A DNA stretch of 64,000 nucleotides from Lepidodermella squamata (taxonomy: Eukaryota > Gastrotricha), in NCBI GenBank assembly GCA_047495785.1, contig JBLDXI010000017.1, positions 248,001 through 312,000 on the forward strand, read 5' to 3'. Shown here one piece after another: positions 45,610-60,800 of the stretch; position 1 is the stretch's first letter; every line of letters begins with the position of its first letter. Below the pieces are notes generated by a model. That model worked only from the letters and a program-made list of their open reading frames with translations, was not told the DNA's origin and did no database searches. A program made the position numbers and the translations under genes.

Positions 45610-47771
45610 ATGGGGAACAATGCCAGTCAGCGGCAACGCAAGATCTCCGCAGCTCCGCAGAGCAGCAGTTCCTCAAAAACCAACCTAGTACCATCTGCCT
45701 CATTCGAAAGCGTCGCCATTCCATCCGGACATCGGCCGCCCTTTGTAAAACAGTCCAGCAACATCAGTGGAAGTAGTGATGAGCAGAATAAGAAGCCGTC
45801 ACCAAAGCTGAATCAAAAGAAGGCTTTCAATCAAAATGGCAGTACAAACGGCACGCCTGATGAAGCTTCGATAACTAAGCAGCCGTTCGCGTTTCGAGCT
45901 GTGGCGATGAACCCCGGTGATCACGCTATGGTTGTCAATATGTTAGAATTACGGAGATTACTAACTCGGCCTGATGTTCGTGATAAACCTGTTGTGGTGC
46001 TTTCTATAGCCGGACTAGTCCGGCGAGGCAAGTCGTTTCTGTTAAATTTCCTGGTAAGATACCTCGAACTGCAGTCAAGTCCGAAATTCCTGATGAGGAA
46101 CAGCAATAAGTCCTGGCTTAACACCGAACCCCTTCAAAGCACATCCAGTCTCAATCCTATCAAGCATTTAGGCCAGCAACAGCAGAACTTGCAATGGCTC
46201 AGGGACACCTCGTCAGATGCTAATAACGCCCTGGCAACAAATAGCATCTACATGTGGAGCAAGCCGTACTTTCGCCAAATCCCAGGCGTTGGTGAAGTTG
46301 TGATTCTGTTAATTGATGCTCAGACTTCTTCGTTCGAGTGTGCGCAAACTGCGAAGGACTGTGCAACTATTGTAGCTATGTCGACCATGTTAAGCTCGGT
46401 GCAAATTTTCAACGTTCAGAGTTCCATTGAAGAGAACGATTTGCAGCATCTGCAAATGTTCCTTGAATATGGCAGAAATGTGCTACAAGAAAACCGCTAT
46501 TCCAAGCCTTTCCAGGTAAGCTCATCCTAACATTGAATGTCATTTGGTCACCTGTTTTTTAATAGAATCTTGTCTTTCTCGTTCGTGACTGGTCTCGCCC
46601 TTATGAGTTCTCTTACGGTTTCGAAGGAGGGGAGCGCTATCTTTCCTATCTTCGCAATGGCGGAAGCTCACAGAATATTATAAGCGGTGGGCCAGATCCT
46701 TTCAGCTTGCCAAAGAATCTTGAGAATGGATCGATAAATGGTATTCTAACACGTCGCCACGTTGACTTGGAACGCATCTGGCAGCGTATTGACGATTGTT
46801 TCGAAACAGTTTCTTGTTTCCTCATGCCTCACCCTGGCACGGCTGTTGCGACAAGCGAGAAGTATACTGGACCAATGAAGCATATCGATCATTCTTTCCT
46901 AGATGGAATGCGGCAATTTGTTCCGAAAATTTTGAATGACGACAGTTTAGCGCTGAAGACTATAAACTCAAACCCGGTTACTTGTGCGAATCTGTTCAAT
47001 TTTTTGAAAATTTACGCTGAAACGTTGCAATCGAATGGTTTGCCGGCAATTCCTGATTCCCTAGTCACATCTGCGGCTCATTTGCATTACTGGTCGATTT
47101 TTGATGCTGCTAAAACGAGTTACGAGGAGGAGATGGAGAAATTTGTTGATTCAGCTGGTGAAATTTCGATGGACCAATTGCGGAGCGAACACATCCGGTG
47201 CACTAACGAAGCTGCTAAATCTTTGACGAGGTGAGACATTTAGAAAGCCTATAAGAAATATGTTAAAGTTTACTCTCTGTGTAGTGATAAGTATTTGATT
47301 GATGATGAGGAGCTTCAAGAGCTTTACCGGAGGAGGCTGACTAAATTCACTCGAAAGCGTTTGGAGCACTACACAAAACTGGTAGAAACGAAGAATGAGA
47401 CGTTGAATAGGTAGTTCTTCCAAGTTATTTCCCCTGCCAGTGTATTAAGATGTTTCTTTATTTTTCAGCAGTGGCAGTCATCTTGTTGCATCAATCTTGG
47501 CTGAAATCGCTAATTACTTAAAATCGAGCTCGAACCAAATTAACGCATCCTTACCGTCTTTCGTACGCAATCGTCGTACATTGGCAAGATTGGCGAATTT
47601 CCTGACTTTCTGCGCCATGCTTTGCGTAGCTGTGGCGATAATTGCCATAATTGGTAATCACAAGATCATTTAAATAATTTGTGAATTTAACCACTGTATT
47701 CTTCAGGACTTCCTGTTCTGGTCAGCGTTTTACTCGGCGGGGCGCTATATTACTTCAGCAAACGATCGTGA
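45610..47771 (+). CDS. ATL: Atlastin-family membrane GTPase, N-myristoylation motif
   Basis: Exons 45610-46515, 46566-47230, 47285-47410, 47469-47653 and 47707-47771 with introns of 50-58 nt, about 648 aa. Atlastins fuse ER tubules by GTP-driven dimerisation. Visible are the P-loop GLVRRGKSFLLNF (family form GAFRKGKS, with the catalytic Arg kept), the guanine-specificity motif FLVRDWSRPYEFSYG, DLQHLQMFLEYGR, and the CFLMPHPG region. A three-helix bundle follows, then two adjacent C-terminal hydrophobic hairpin segments (FLTFCAMLCVAVAIIAII and VLVSVLLGGALYYFS). The G3 motif, DTQG in the family, reads DAQT here, so hydrolysis may be altered. The N-terminus MGNNASQRQRK fits the MGxxxS myristoylation consensus and precedes a Ser-rich extension of about 90 residues. 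The C-terminal tail after the membrane hairpin is very short (SKRS). AATAAA at 47962. Confidence 0.88.
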
Positions 47772-48236
47772 AAGATCTGCGGGAAAATAATCGGTCATTT
47801 GCTTTTGCTACTACCTACAACCCATTCAATTTTTCAATAACACAAACGGTTCATTATTTCAACTTCTCATTATTTATAATCAATTTTTTATGAAATTTTC
47901 CGATAATGGTATATGAATTTATATTGTAATAACGCCACTTTTTGATCTCTGCAGCTTCATCAATAAAACACTGGAACTCAAGATGAGCTAAAAAAAGATT
48001 CATGAGGACCCTCATAGGGCTGTAAGATCGCAAGACTCATTTATTGCCGATCATTCTAAGGACCTTGAGATCATGTTCTGAAACTATTGAATACCGATAA
48101 GCTTTATCGATCATTTCATAATAGACATTTCAAGTGTATTGTTTATGTAACTAATTCGAGCTGCGAATCAGTAGTAGCCATAGCGAAGAAACCCCAGGCC
48201 ATTTCCAAATCCTACAAAAAACAGTTATTCATATTC
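47772..48236. other. Convergent 3' spacer
   Basis: 3' region of atlastin (AATAAA at 47962) and of the opposing secreted-protein gene (minus-strand AATAAA at about 48040). No further gene. Confidence 0.5.
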
Positions 48237-48942
48237 CTAATAGTCTTCATAGAGAAAATTACCGCCAAAACCATTGCCGTAGCCATAGCCGTTGCCATAG
48301 TTGTAGGGAGTGTAGCCGTAGATTCCGGGAAAGCCGAAGCGTTGTTGAAATCCATTTTGAGCAGCGTTGTGCTGGGCATGTTGAGCTCCGAAGTTAGCCC
48401 CGAACGCGTTCCCGCCGAAATGATTTCCCGCACCCTGAGAACCAGCGCCATGCGTTCCAGTCGCAAGTGAGGCCTGAGCTCCCTGAGCACCATTAGCGGC
48501 GCCATGACGCACGCCAGAATCAAATTTACCAGCAGCTGAAGATGCATCGTCTGAAGTTTTTGAAGAAACTGCTAAGACGTGAGCAGCGTGGTTGTAACGG
48601 CCTGCGCTTTGACTCGCGTCGGCATGTTGACGGCCTGCGCCATGTTCCTTCGCAAAATGTGAGCCTTGGGAGCCCTGGGCACCTGCAGAGCCAGCAGCTC
48701 CTTGGTGAGCTGCATGCCCTGATGCGCCTGCATTAGCCGCTTGGTGAGCAGCGCCCCCTTGCGATCCGTGAATTCCATGAGCAGCAGCTGTGTGTGCGCT
48801 CCCGCCTAACCCAAATAGACCACCCCAGGTCCATGCTGAAAGATATTCAAAGAAATAAACAAGTATTTCTTTCTCTTACGACTTCTTTACCATTTGAGCA
48901 GGCAATCAAAGCAAAGAGAATGCAAGCTGAGTACGAATGCAT
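48237..48942 (-). CDS. Secreted Gly/Ala/His-rich protein
   Basis: Minus-strand exons 48891-48942 and 48237-48835 around a 55-nt phase-1 intron, 216 aa. The 52-nt first exon codes the signal peptide (MHSYSACILFALIACSN, then A), the same length and phase as in the gene at 10960, whose signal is MNSFTACVIFAMIAYAN. The mature chain has no cysteine. It is an Ala/Gly/His/Gln repeat region (SQGG, AAHQ, GAQGSQGS units) followed by a Gly/Tyr/Asn/Phe tail (YNYGNGYGYGNGFGGN) ending LYEDY. The composition is like a structural or adhesive secreted protein; the role is not known. TATTTAAG about 60 bp upstream (49002-49009 on the minus strand) may be its TATA element. Confidence 0.75.
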
Positions 48943-49327
48943 CGCTGGAACAAAATATTTAGACCAAAACTGAATTTAAAAAATGTGCCCCAGTGCTTCA
49001 TCTTAAATATTCACGCAGCGAGCCGTCCCAAAACATGTTTTCATGAGCTGTGTCCATTTTTCTCACGAATCGTTTGAACTGACCAGCTGACGTCAGATCG
49101 TGCATACCTACTTGTACCTTGCACTCAACTCAACAACATCCTTAATTTCCACTTCGGTCTGGTATTTATTAATCAGCAATCATCATTCAGCTGAAGCTAT
49201 GCTATGAGCTATGAGCTATAAATGAGGCAAGATTACTCAGAATTGATTCCACACATGCATCACGAAACTGGAAGAAATCGCAAGGTGAATGAAAGCTCTG
49301 TAAGCGGCCTCGGATTAGGGAGTAATA
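48943..49327. other. Spacer
   Basis: Promoter side of the Gly/Ala/His-rich gene and 3' side of the next minus-strand gene; no other feature seen. Confidence 0.5.
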
Positions 49328-49945
49328 TTACTTCACCTCCCACGTGAGACCGCTCTGAAGTGCTGCTTTGAGATATCGCTGCCGCCGCGATTCCTTGTAA
49401 CGCTCCATTCCACCAGCGTTAATCAAGAGTTGCGTACCACTTTCTCCTCTGGAACTTCCTCCAAGAGGGACGGGTCTAAAACAGAAATTCATAAGTTTCA
49501 AATACAATTGAGGCAATTAATCTCACCTCAAGCTGTCAGGACTTGCAGGGAAAGGAATTTTCCAGCCATAACTCAAAGCTTGTCCGATGGGAATTTTCGG
49601 TGCCGGGGGCCATGGATTAGTAATTACAATGGGTTTCGGGGGTGGGGCTGCGGCTTCTCGAGTCTGCGGGGGCGTGCCAGCCGATCCAGAAGATCCGCCA
49701 GACGCATTCGGTCTCGCCGGAGTCGTCGACCGCATCTGAAGCAAATCTGAAGTCGAAGGAACAGGTTGGCTAGAGGAAGAAGATGCTTTAACTGTCTCCA
49801 CAGGAGCAATCGTTGTTTTCGACAGCTGTTGAATGAGATTCAGTTCTTGGTGCATGTTAATCCGTTGCAATCGTTCCTTCTCCTTCTTCCTCTGAGCCTT
49901 TGTCTTAGCCTTCGTCCCGCTGGACCCTGCAGCATTCGACGCCAT
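49328..49945 (-). CDS. Unrecognised 188-aa protein
   Basis: Minus-strand exons 49527-49945 and 49328-49475 with a 51-nt phase-2 intron. The protein starts MASNAAGSSGTKAKTKAQRKKEKERLQRI (a Lys/Arg-rich, coiled-coil-like helix) and continues NMHQELNLIQQL. Next is a Ser- and Pro-rich low-complexity middle (PPPKPIVITNPWPPAPK). A more ordered C-terminus follows: INAGGMERYKESRRQRYLKA, then LTWEVK. No signal peptide or membrane segment. The basic helix and acid-poor tail suggest a nucleic-acid or protein-binding adaptor, but no family is recognised. Confidence 0.6.
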
Positions 49946-51148
49946 GGCAAGTAAGGGTTAGGATTAAATAGCCCTCAGGCTTATTGATTCAATCGGTCAA
50001 AAAAATTAGATAGTACTTAGTACGAACATGCGGAAAAGGTAATAGCCATACAATACGAGTAGGACTGATACTGTTGTTACTATCGCGTATTCATTGAACA
50101 AATACTGCTGCTTGCCAGCCATTATAATATACCTTGCAGGTGGTGCTAAGGCTCGGTGCTTGTGTATTGGTTTTAGCGTTTATATATTGCGCAAAAAGCA
50201 CTATTTAAATGCGCGCAAAGCGTCGCCTTTGTCAATTGATCGCCCGCCACGGCGCCTGGCAACCGGCTCGCTGCGTGAAAAAGGAATTAAAACCCTTTAA
50301 ATACACACTGTTAACATCGCATGAAATGACCATTCTACTTCTACTATACGTATTTACTAAGGCGCATTCAAATTTTATGGAATTTTGACCTGTGAAAGGA
50401 GAATTTCAATGGAAATGCCTATATCTGGATCATGTTGTCGGTAATTAATTGAATGCCAACAAAACTTTTTGACGAAAACACAGACATTTTTGGTGTCAAT
50501 AATTTTTATTCCAGCAAAAACAGGTAACCACTCACAATTCACAATCGTGTCTTAAAAACGATATAATGAATTATATTCCGGTATTATTATTTATAGTATG
50601 AAAAAATTATTTTAGGGAGAATTCTTGTAAATACACGTAATTTCAAGGGCCAACTAATGAGAGGTAATACATTCAATTAATTAATGCTGATTGATTTAAA
50701 TAATGGTAAAAAATTGGTAATTAATCAAATAATATCCGCCTCAAAACGCAAGAGAAATTATTATTTTTTGCAACAAAATTGTGGAAGATTTGTCACCTTT
50801 TAAAAAATCGAAACATGTACAATTATTTTCTCACTTCAACGGTAAAAAGAATAAAGTATATTTGAGTTTTATCAAATTACTTTTTTGATCACCACGCCAG
50901 ATACAACATCAATTTTTTTCATCCACGAACAGATAGGTAGATCAAAAAATCACAGGCTCGTTGGGCCATTGAGAAGTGTGGCAAGATACTCACGAAAATG
51001 ATGCAATTTTTTTCGAATAATATCGCAGTTTTGAACTCGAATGTCTTTTTTCGATCACAATGTAAGAGATAGAGCTATATCGTAATGAGCCACAATTGAT
51101 TCGATTTTTGCAGGCAAGAATTAATCACGTAATATCATGTTGTTGTTG
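49946..51148. other. Spacer, no gene seen
   Basis: About 1.2 kb, A/T-rich after 50300. The open frame at 50094-50300 has no recognisable feature. Confidence 0.5.
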
Positions 51149-55914
<4,766 letters not shown>

Positions 55915-56337
55915 TAGCGACTAAATGCGCCTAAAAATAGAACATCAATTTATCTAAATAACCCTAAAATAACACCTATATACTAAAAGAGACAGCAGTA
56001 GCTGATAATGAGGTAAAAGGTGAGTAACAGTCATAAGAAAGAGAAATGAGCTACCTTCCCGCAGCATCAGCATTTGATTTAAAAATACGAGGTTCCTTCT
56101 AACGTTGCAAGGACAAATATTACGGTCATAGAGCTAACTAAAGTTCAAATAATTATTATGCTTATTAACGTTCCATAGAATAGTTCAACAGTTAAACAAT
56201 TTGTGTTCTAAAATGAAGAGTTACTAGTTTTCTTCGATTCTTGGAAGCTCTATCGGCTGCATAAATCCATATTACATAAAACAAACTAGCATCATGCCCG
56301 GAGCATGGAGAATATCTAAATCGAAATCGCTGGTATA
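55915..56337. other. Upstream region of TTLL5
   Basis: Promoter side of the minus-strand TTLL5 gene. No clear TATA box or X-box was seen. Confidence 0.45.
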
Positions 56338-56720
56338 TCAATGCCCAGCGTAGCGGTTTCGAGCCCGGCTTTCATGGAAGCTTAAACTCGGAAAACTTGA
56401 AGGTTTAATGGCTGTCTGCTTGGCGTTCTTGGCAACGACAAAATATGCTGATTTCTGTTTTTCAACTTTTATTATTCTTCATCAAACAGATAAATATATG
56501 CAAAAGCTGCAATAAAATGAAATCTTACGACTGAGTGATGAGTCATTTCAGAAGCCGGAATCTTGGTTGTCCCAAGTCTGCGGTCAAAAAGCGCGGAGTC
56601 CAGGCTATCTGGAAACGATCGATCAACACCAAGTCTGTTTGTGTTTGCCGGTCTGTGAAGATAGCTTAGTGCATGGTAGAAAGGTATAGATAGAACGGAT
56701 ATGGTTATGGCTACTTGCAT
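56338..56720 (-). CDS. Possible small secreted protein
   Basis: Minus-strand exons 56529-56720 and 56338-56454, 74-nt phase-0 intron, 102 aa. The start MQVAITISVLSIPFYHALS is signal-peptide-like. The rest has dibasic sites (FDRR, and single basics before LG) and no cysteine, as in some neuropeptide precursors. Without the intron the frame would end after LFDEE. No conserved peptide motif is recognised, so this is tentative. Confidence 0.35.
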
Positions 56721-57013
56721 CGCACTGGAAAGAAAAATGATGTGTTCTCAAGATTGCATCCTTTTAGCGAATAGCGAATGAGCCTTATAGATTCCGGCTT
56801 TCGTTTATTCTTAAATAATACCTGACACCTGACTGACTTGTGCGATTGTATTCTCACCTGTCAAGTGTCACCTTGATTCGAAACTTGCACTTAGAGATTC
56901 AGCTATTCCCTTTTTGCACCATAATCTAATTTTCGTTGTAAATCCTTAGATTTCTTAGACAAATTTTAACCGTGGCGCTCATCACCCGAAGACTCACGCC
57001 GTTGTTGATTGGA

Positions 57014-57583
57014 ATGAACATTTTGAGGTGCACGATGGCATCAAAAAGTCACACCCCTGCCTATGAAAAGATTCTACAAAGCGCGTTTGATGAACGCGAT
57101 CGCTCCGCGCAAATAGCGAAGCTACCAGTTCAAGTAGACAAAGAAGAGCTGAAGAAGCGGCTTACTCCGCAACAGTATCACATCACTCAAGAACGAGGAA
57201 CCGAGCGGGCATTCTCCGGCGAGCTTCCAGCTCCTCATTGTACTATTGCAAATGGAGGTGGCTCCAAGTCGTCTGCGAAAAATGATGGTCCCAAAATGAT
57301 TTACTCTTGCGTTGTTTGCGGCAACGATTTGTTCACATCAGCTGATAAATTTGATTCAGGCTGTGGCTGGCCTGCGTTCAACCGGTCCATCACTGATCAA
57401 GCTATTGTATATTTTCGCGATACTTCGCACAATATGATTCGTGTTGAAACTGTTTGTGGTAAATGCGGAGCTCACTTAGGCCACGTTTTCGACGATGGTC
57501 CTTTGCCCTCTGGCATTAGATACTGCATCAATGCGGTGTGCCTTAACGCGAAAGGTGGCGATCAAGATTCCTCACCTAAGTAG
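57014..57583 (+). CDS. MSRB: Methionine-R-sulfoxide reductase B
   Basis: Single exon. The ATG at 57014 is preferred; an ATG at 57035 (MASKSH) is also possible, and the frame is open upstream without ATG. The enzyme reduces the R form of methionine sulfoxide in proteins. SelR-family features: LTPQQYHITQERGTERAFSG, the first zinc pair CVVC, the block FDSGCGWPAFN, the second zinc pair CGKC, then GAHLGHVFDDGP and catalytic RYCIN. The active residue is Cys, so it is not a selenoprotein. Residues between GELP and MIYSCVVCG contain an inserted Gly/Ser-rich loop of about 20 residues compared with the family. The N-terminal Arg-rich helix (MNILRCTMAS) could be a weak mitochondrial signal. Confidence 0.9.
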   Translation: MNILRCTMASKSHTPAYEKILQSAFDERDRSAQIAKLPVQVDKEELKKRLTPQQYHITQERGTERAFSGELPAPHCTIANGGGSKSSAKNDGPKMIYSCVVCGNDLFTSADKFDSGCGWPAFNRSITDQAIVYFRDTSHNMIRVETVCGKCGAHLGHVFDDGPLPSGIRYCINAVCLNAKGGDQDSSPK

Positions 57584-57889
57584 ACTTTCGTAATGATCAT
57601 GATTAAACAATCCCCCATCGACACATCAAACTGCTTTGACGTGTAGATAACGCTAGCTCCACGGTGCCACCGTGTTACGTATCACGCTAATGATTTCTCT
57701 CGTTGAAGATTTTATATTAATTGCTTGTAATGCGGCAAAACTTAGTTTTTCATATCAGGCTACGTTAAACGACCGACCCAGCATTGTTTATTTATATCGA
57801 GTGTTGATCAAGTAAAGTAATGAAGAATGCATTTTACGTTTTTATTTATTTTAGAAATAATAATTTAATAACTGTATCGACTCGACCAA

Positions 57890-60800
57890 ATGGAATCTTT
57901 GCTGAAGTGCGGCGAGATAAAGTCGCACGGTCAGCTGGTGAATTTGGTACATGATATGCAGTTGAATCTTGTCGTGAGTATATGGGACGAAAAGGATGTA
58001 ACTGAGCACCACAGTACAACTGTTCGTATTATCGATATTAATTCAGGTAATTATTTCAATCATAGCTATGTTGTTTTATTGCTATTTTTCTGCTTTTATA
58101 GGAAATTTGGTTTCGCAAGCTACGTTCAAAAATTCGAATCGAAAGAGCGTTTCTTGTGCTTATCATCCTTTCCTCGATAAACTGGTCCTCACGGACGGTA
58201 ATGCTATAAGTGTTCGACGCGACACTAACGGCCGTTTCCTACTGGCGAGCGTTTTCACATGCCCAGTAGCTTCGTCTTCGGACGAAATCGCACTGGAATT
58301 GCTGCTTCCTCACGCTCTTCAGCTGAAAGATGTGATTGATTTTGCGTCGACCGTCTCGCATCAAGGTGCTGCTGCTGCTCCTATGGCTTCCATTTCGGCA
58401 AACAGTAACGAGCCGGGCGCATTTTCTTCGCGAAAATTAAATTTTAACCTTATTGGTTCTCAACTGCAAGAAGTATTATCTCAAGCTACCCCGGAAACAA
58501 GGTAAATTCCATTTTCTTTAACAAAATTCTCGAATTAATTGCCGATTTTTAAACCAGTTCGGTTGTGTTAAAATTGCGTCAATCGACATTCTGTTCGTTA
58601 TTGTACTGGCTGATGAACATTTTGGGCGATTCTATGCACTGCGGAAATCATATGCGAAATCGCGTTCTATCAAATGCACCCACCCCACCACTACAAGCCG
58701 TGCCAATTGGCGACTCCGGTCTCGGAAAATCGTCCGTTGGTTCAAACAAAACCGGCTCAACATGCATGCAACAGCCACACAGCCTTCTTCCAGTTGTTTC
58801 ATCGCTGTACCTCCAAGCTATTATGCAGCTATCAGACCCGTATAACGAAATTCCAAAAGAGCACATGTTTGCGGAAATTTTTCGTTACGAGACGTTTTTG
58901 GAGTGGCCACATATTGACTACGAATGGGCTGGCCCGACTTCAATGGCCGTAGCCGGGTTTTACTACCAGCCAGCTTCCAGAGCGGAAGATCGAGCTGTTT
59001 GTTTTCAATGCGGGGTTTCGTTAGTTTCCTGGGAGCCGACTGACGAACCCTGGTCAGAGCACGAAAGACACGCGCCATCCTGTCCAATGGTCACGGGTGA
59101 TATAACATCGAATGTCCCACTTGCTGAGTCTGAATCATTCGAACCAGCTCAGCCGATCTACGTCTCGCCGCGTTTTTCGCCGATTGGCGACGAAAATAAT
59201 GCCGAGACTAATGACGGTGCTTTGAAAACCAGAATTCTAACGTCAAATAGCGATGGTTTGATAATAAGCGCGAACAATGCGGGAAATGTCATTTTGTGGG
59301 ACGCAACTCGCCGTTTGAGGCGATGCGCTTGTTTCTATTTGATTTCCGATTTCAAACAAAGCCAATCTTCGGCGTTGAATTACAAGGAAAAAGTCAATTT
59401 TCAGGCATTTTGCTTGCCTGAGGTCAGCCACAGCGATGCGGCTGAGGTAGACCCCGAAAATCGGCGGAAAAGCTCGTTGGGTAACAAGAAACAGGCGAAT
59501 AATGACGATGAGTATGTCAGAATCGTCGCGGCTGGTTCGTTTGGCGAGCAGTCGGAGCTATACGTGCTGGAATATATCCTTGAACCGCCCCTTTGGGCCG
59601 ATTCTAGGTTGGTTTTTTGCGCTTTAAATCGAATTGAGACTCGAATAAATCGAATAGACAATCATTTTACTAGATCCGACAAAGTTTTGGGCTTGTAATA
59701 TAAAAATAAAATTGGTGAAAATCAATCTCAAAAATAGCATTAAAGAAAAAAATTATCCATTTGGTATTCCAAGGCGTTATCCGGCCTGCATATGGTAATT
59801 CTGTTAATTTTTCTTCTACGAGAATGAAAACGATACCGGGAAATTTAGGATGCAGAAAATTACGACAAATTTTTCTGGTTTTTTCTGGTTTTGTTTGAGT
59901 TCCTGTTGCTCATCAAATCTTAAATTAAAATGTGAAAAAAATCAAAAATTGCGAAATACCAGGGAAATTTTGAGACCTTGAGCGCTATGCTACTGGATTT
60001 CAATCACAAAAAAGGAAAAACAACCAAAAAACTCATGAGTTCCAATGGAAGCAACTTGCATCCCAGAGATATAAGAGATATAAGTAAATGGAAATTTGAG
60101 GATATTTTGAAATGCAAGACTCTGATTTCTTAGAAAATTTGATAAATTCGCGTTTTCAATTTTTAACGGTCAAGGTTCCATATTCCAAGGACTAGAGGTT
60201 GACAAAAGATATAAGAGAAACGGAATTGACGGACCTAGTTCATTTTGTCATTTTCAAATTTAATTGGAATTGGTTTTGACTGGTCTAAATTATTCTTCAT
60301 TGAATCTCTCTTTTGTTCGTATTTTTGTTGATTTTTTGCTATTTCACCGTTTTTAATTTTTCTAGGTGCCAAACTGAAGGTGCAAGATCAGGAGCTCAAC
60401 CGCCCTTCACGTCTAGCTCTTCCGCCCCGATAAATGACCAGTACAACCTGATGCAATACGACATGTGGGACGACGACTCGCCGCCCTACGAAGAGGACCA
60501 AATCAGCCAAGACGATCAGGAACCGACGTTTCAAACGACCCAGGATAATAATAATAACGAAAAATCCAGCGACGCCAAACCGACCGAGTCGAAGGAACCG
60601 TTATCGTCCTCAACCTCGACTACAAATGAAATTATCGCGGCTACTGTTGAGCCAACGACGAAATCAAGTGGAAGTCAAGAGTTGGAAATTCCACCGCCTA
60701 GTAACGATATGGACGTCCCTATAGCAGAGCCGCAACCTCCCGGAGCGATGCGGCAGGTTTTCATAACAAAACCAGTGCCAACTGGCGGGACTGAACCGGT

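Noticed and set aside
58565-59698. Independent 377-aa BIR protein ending at 59698
   Set aside because: The stop lies within the intron. The donor at 59608 and acceptor at 60365 join in phase to the long BIRC6 exon, and the upstream exons join in phase too.
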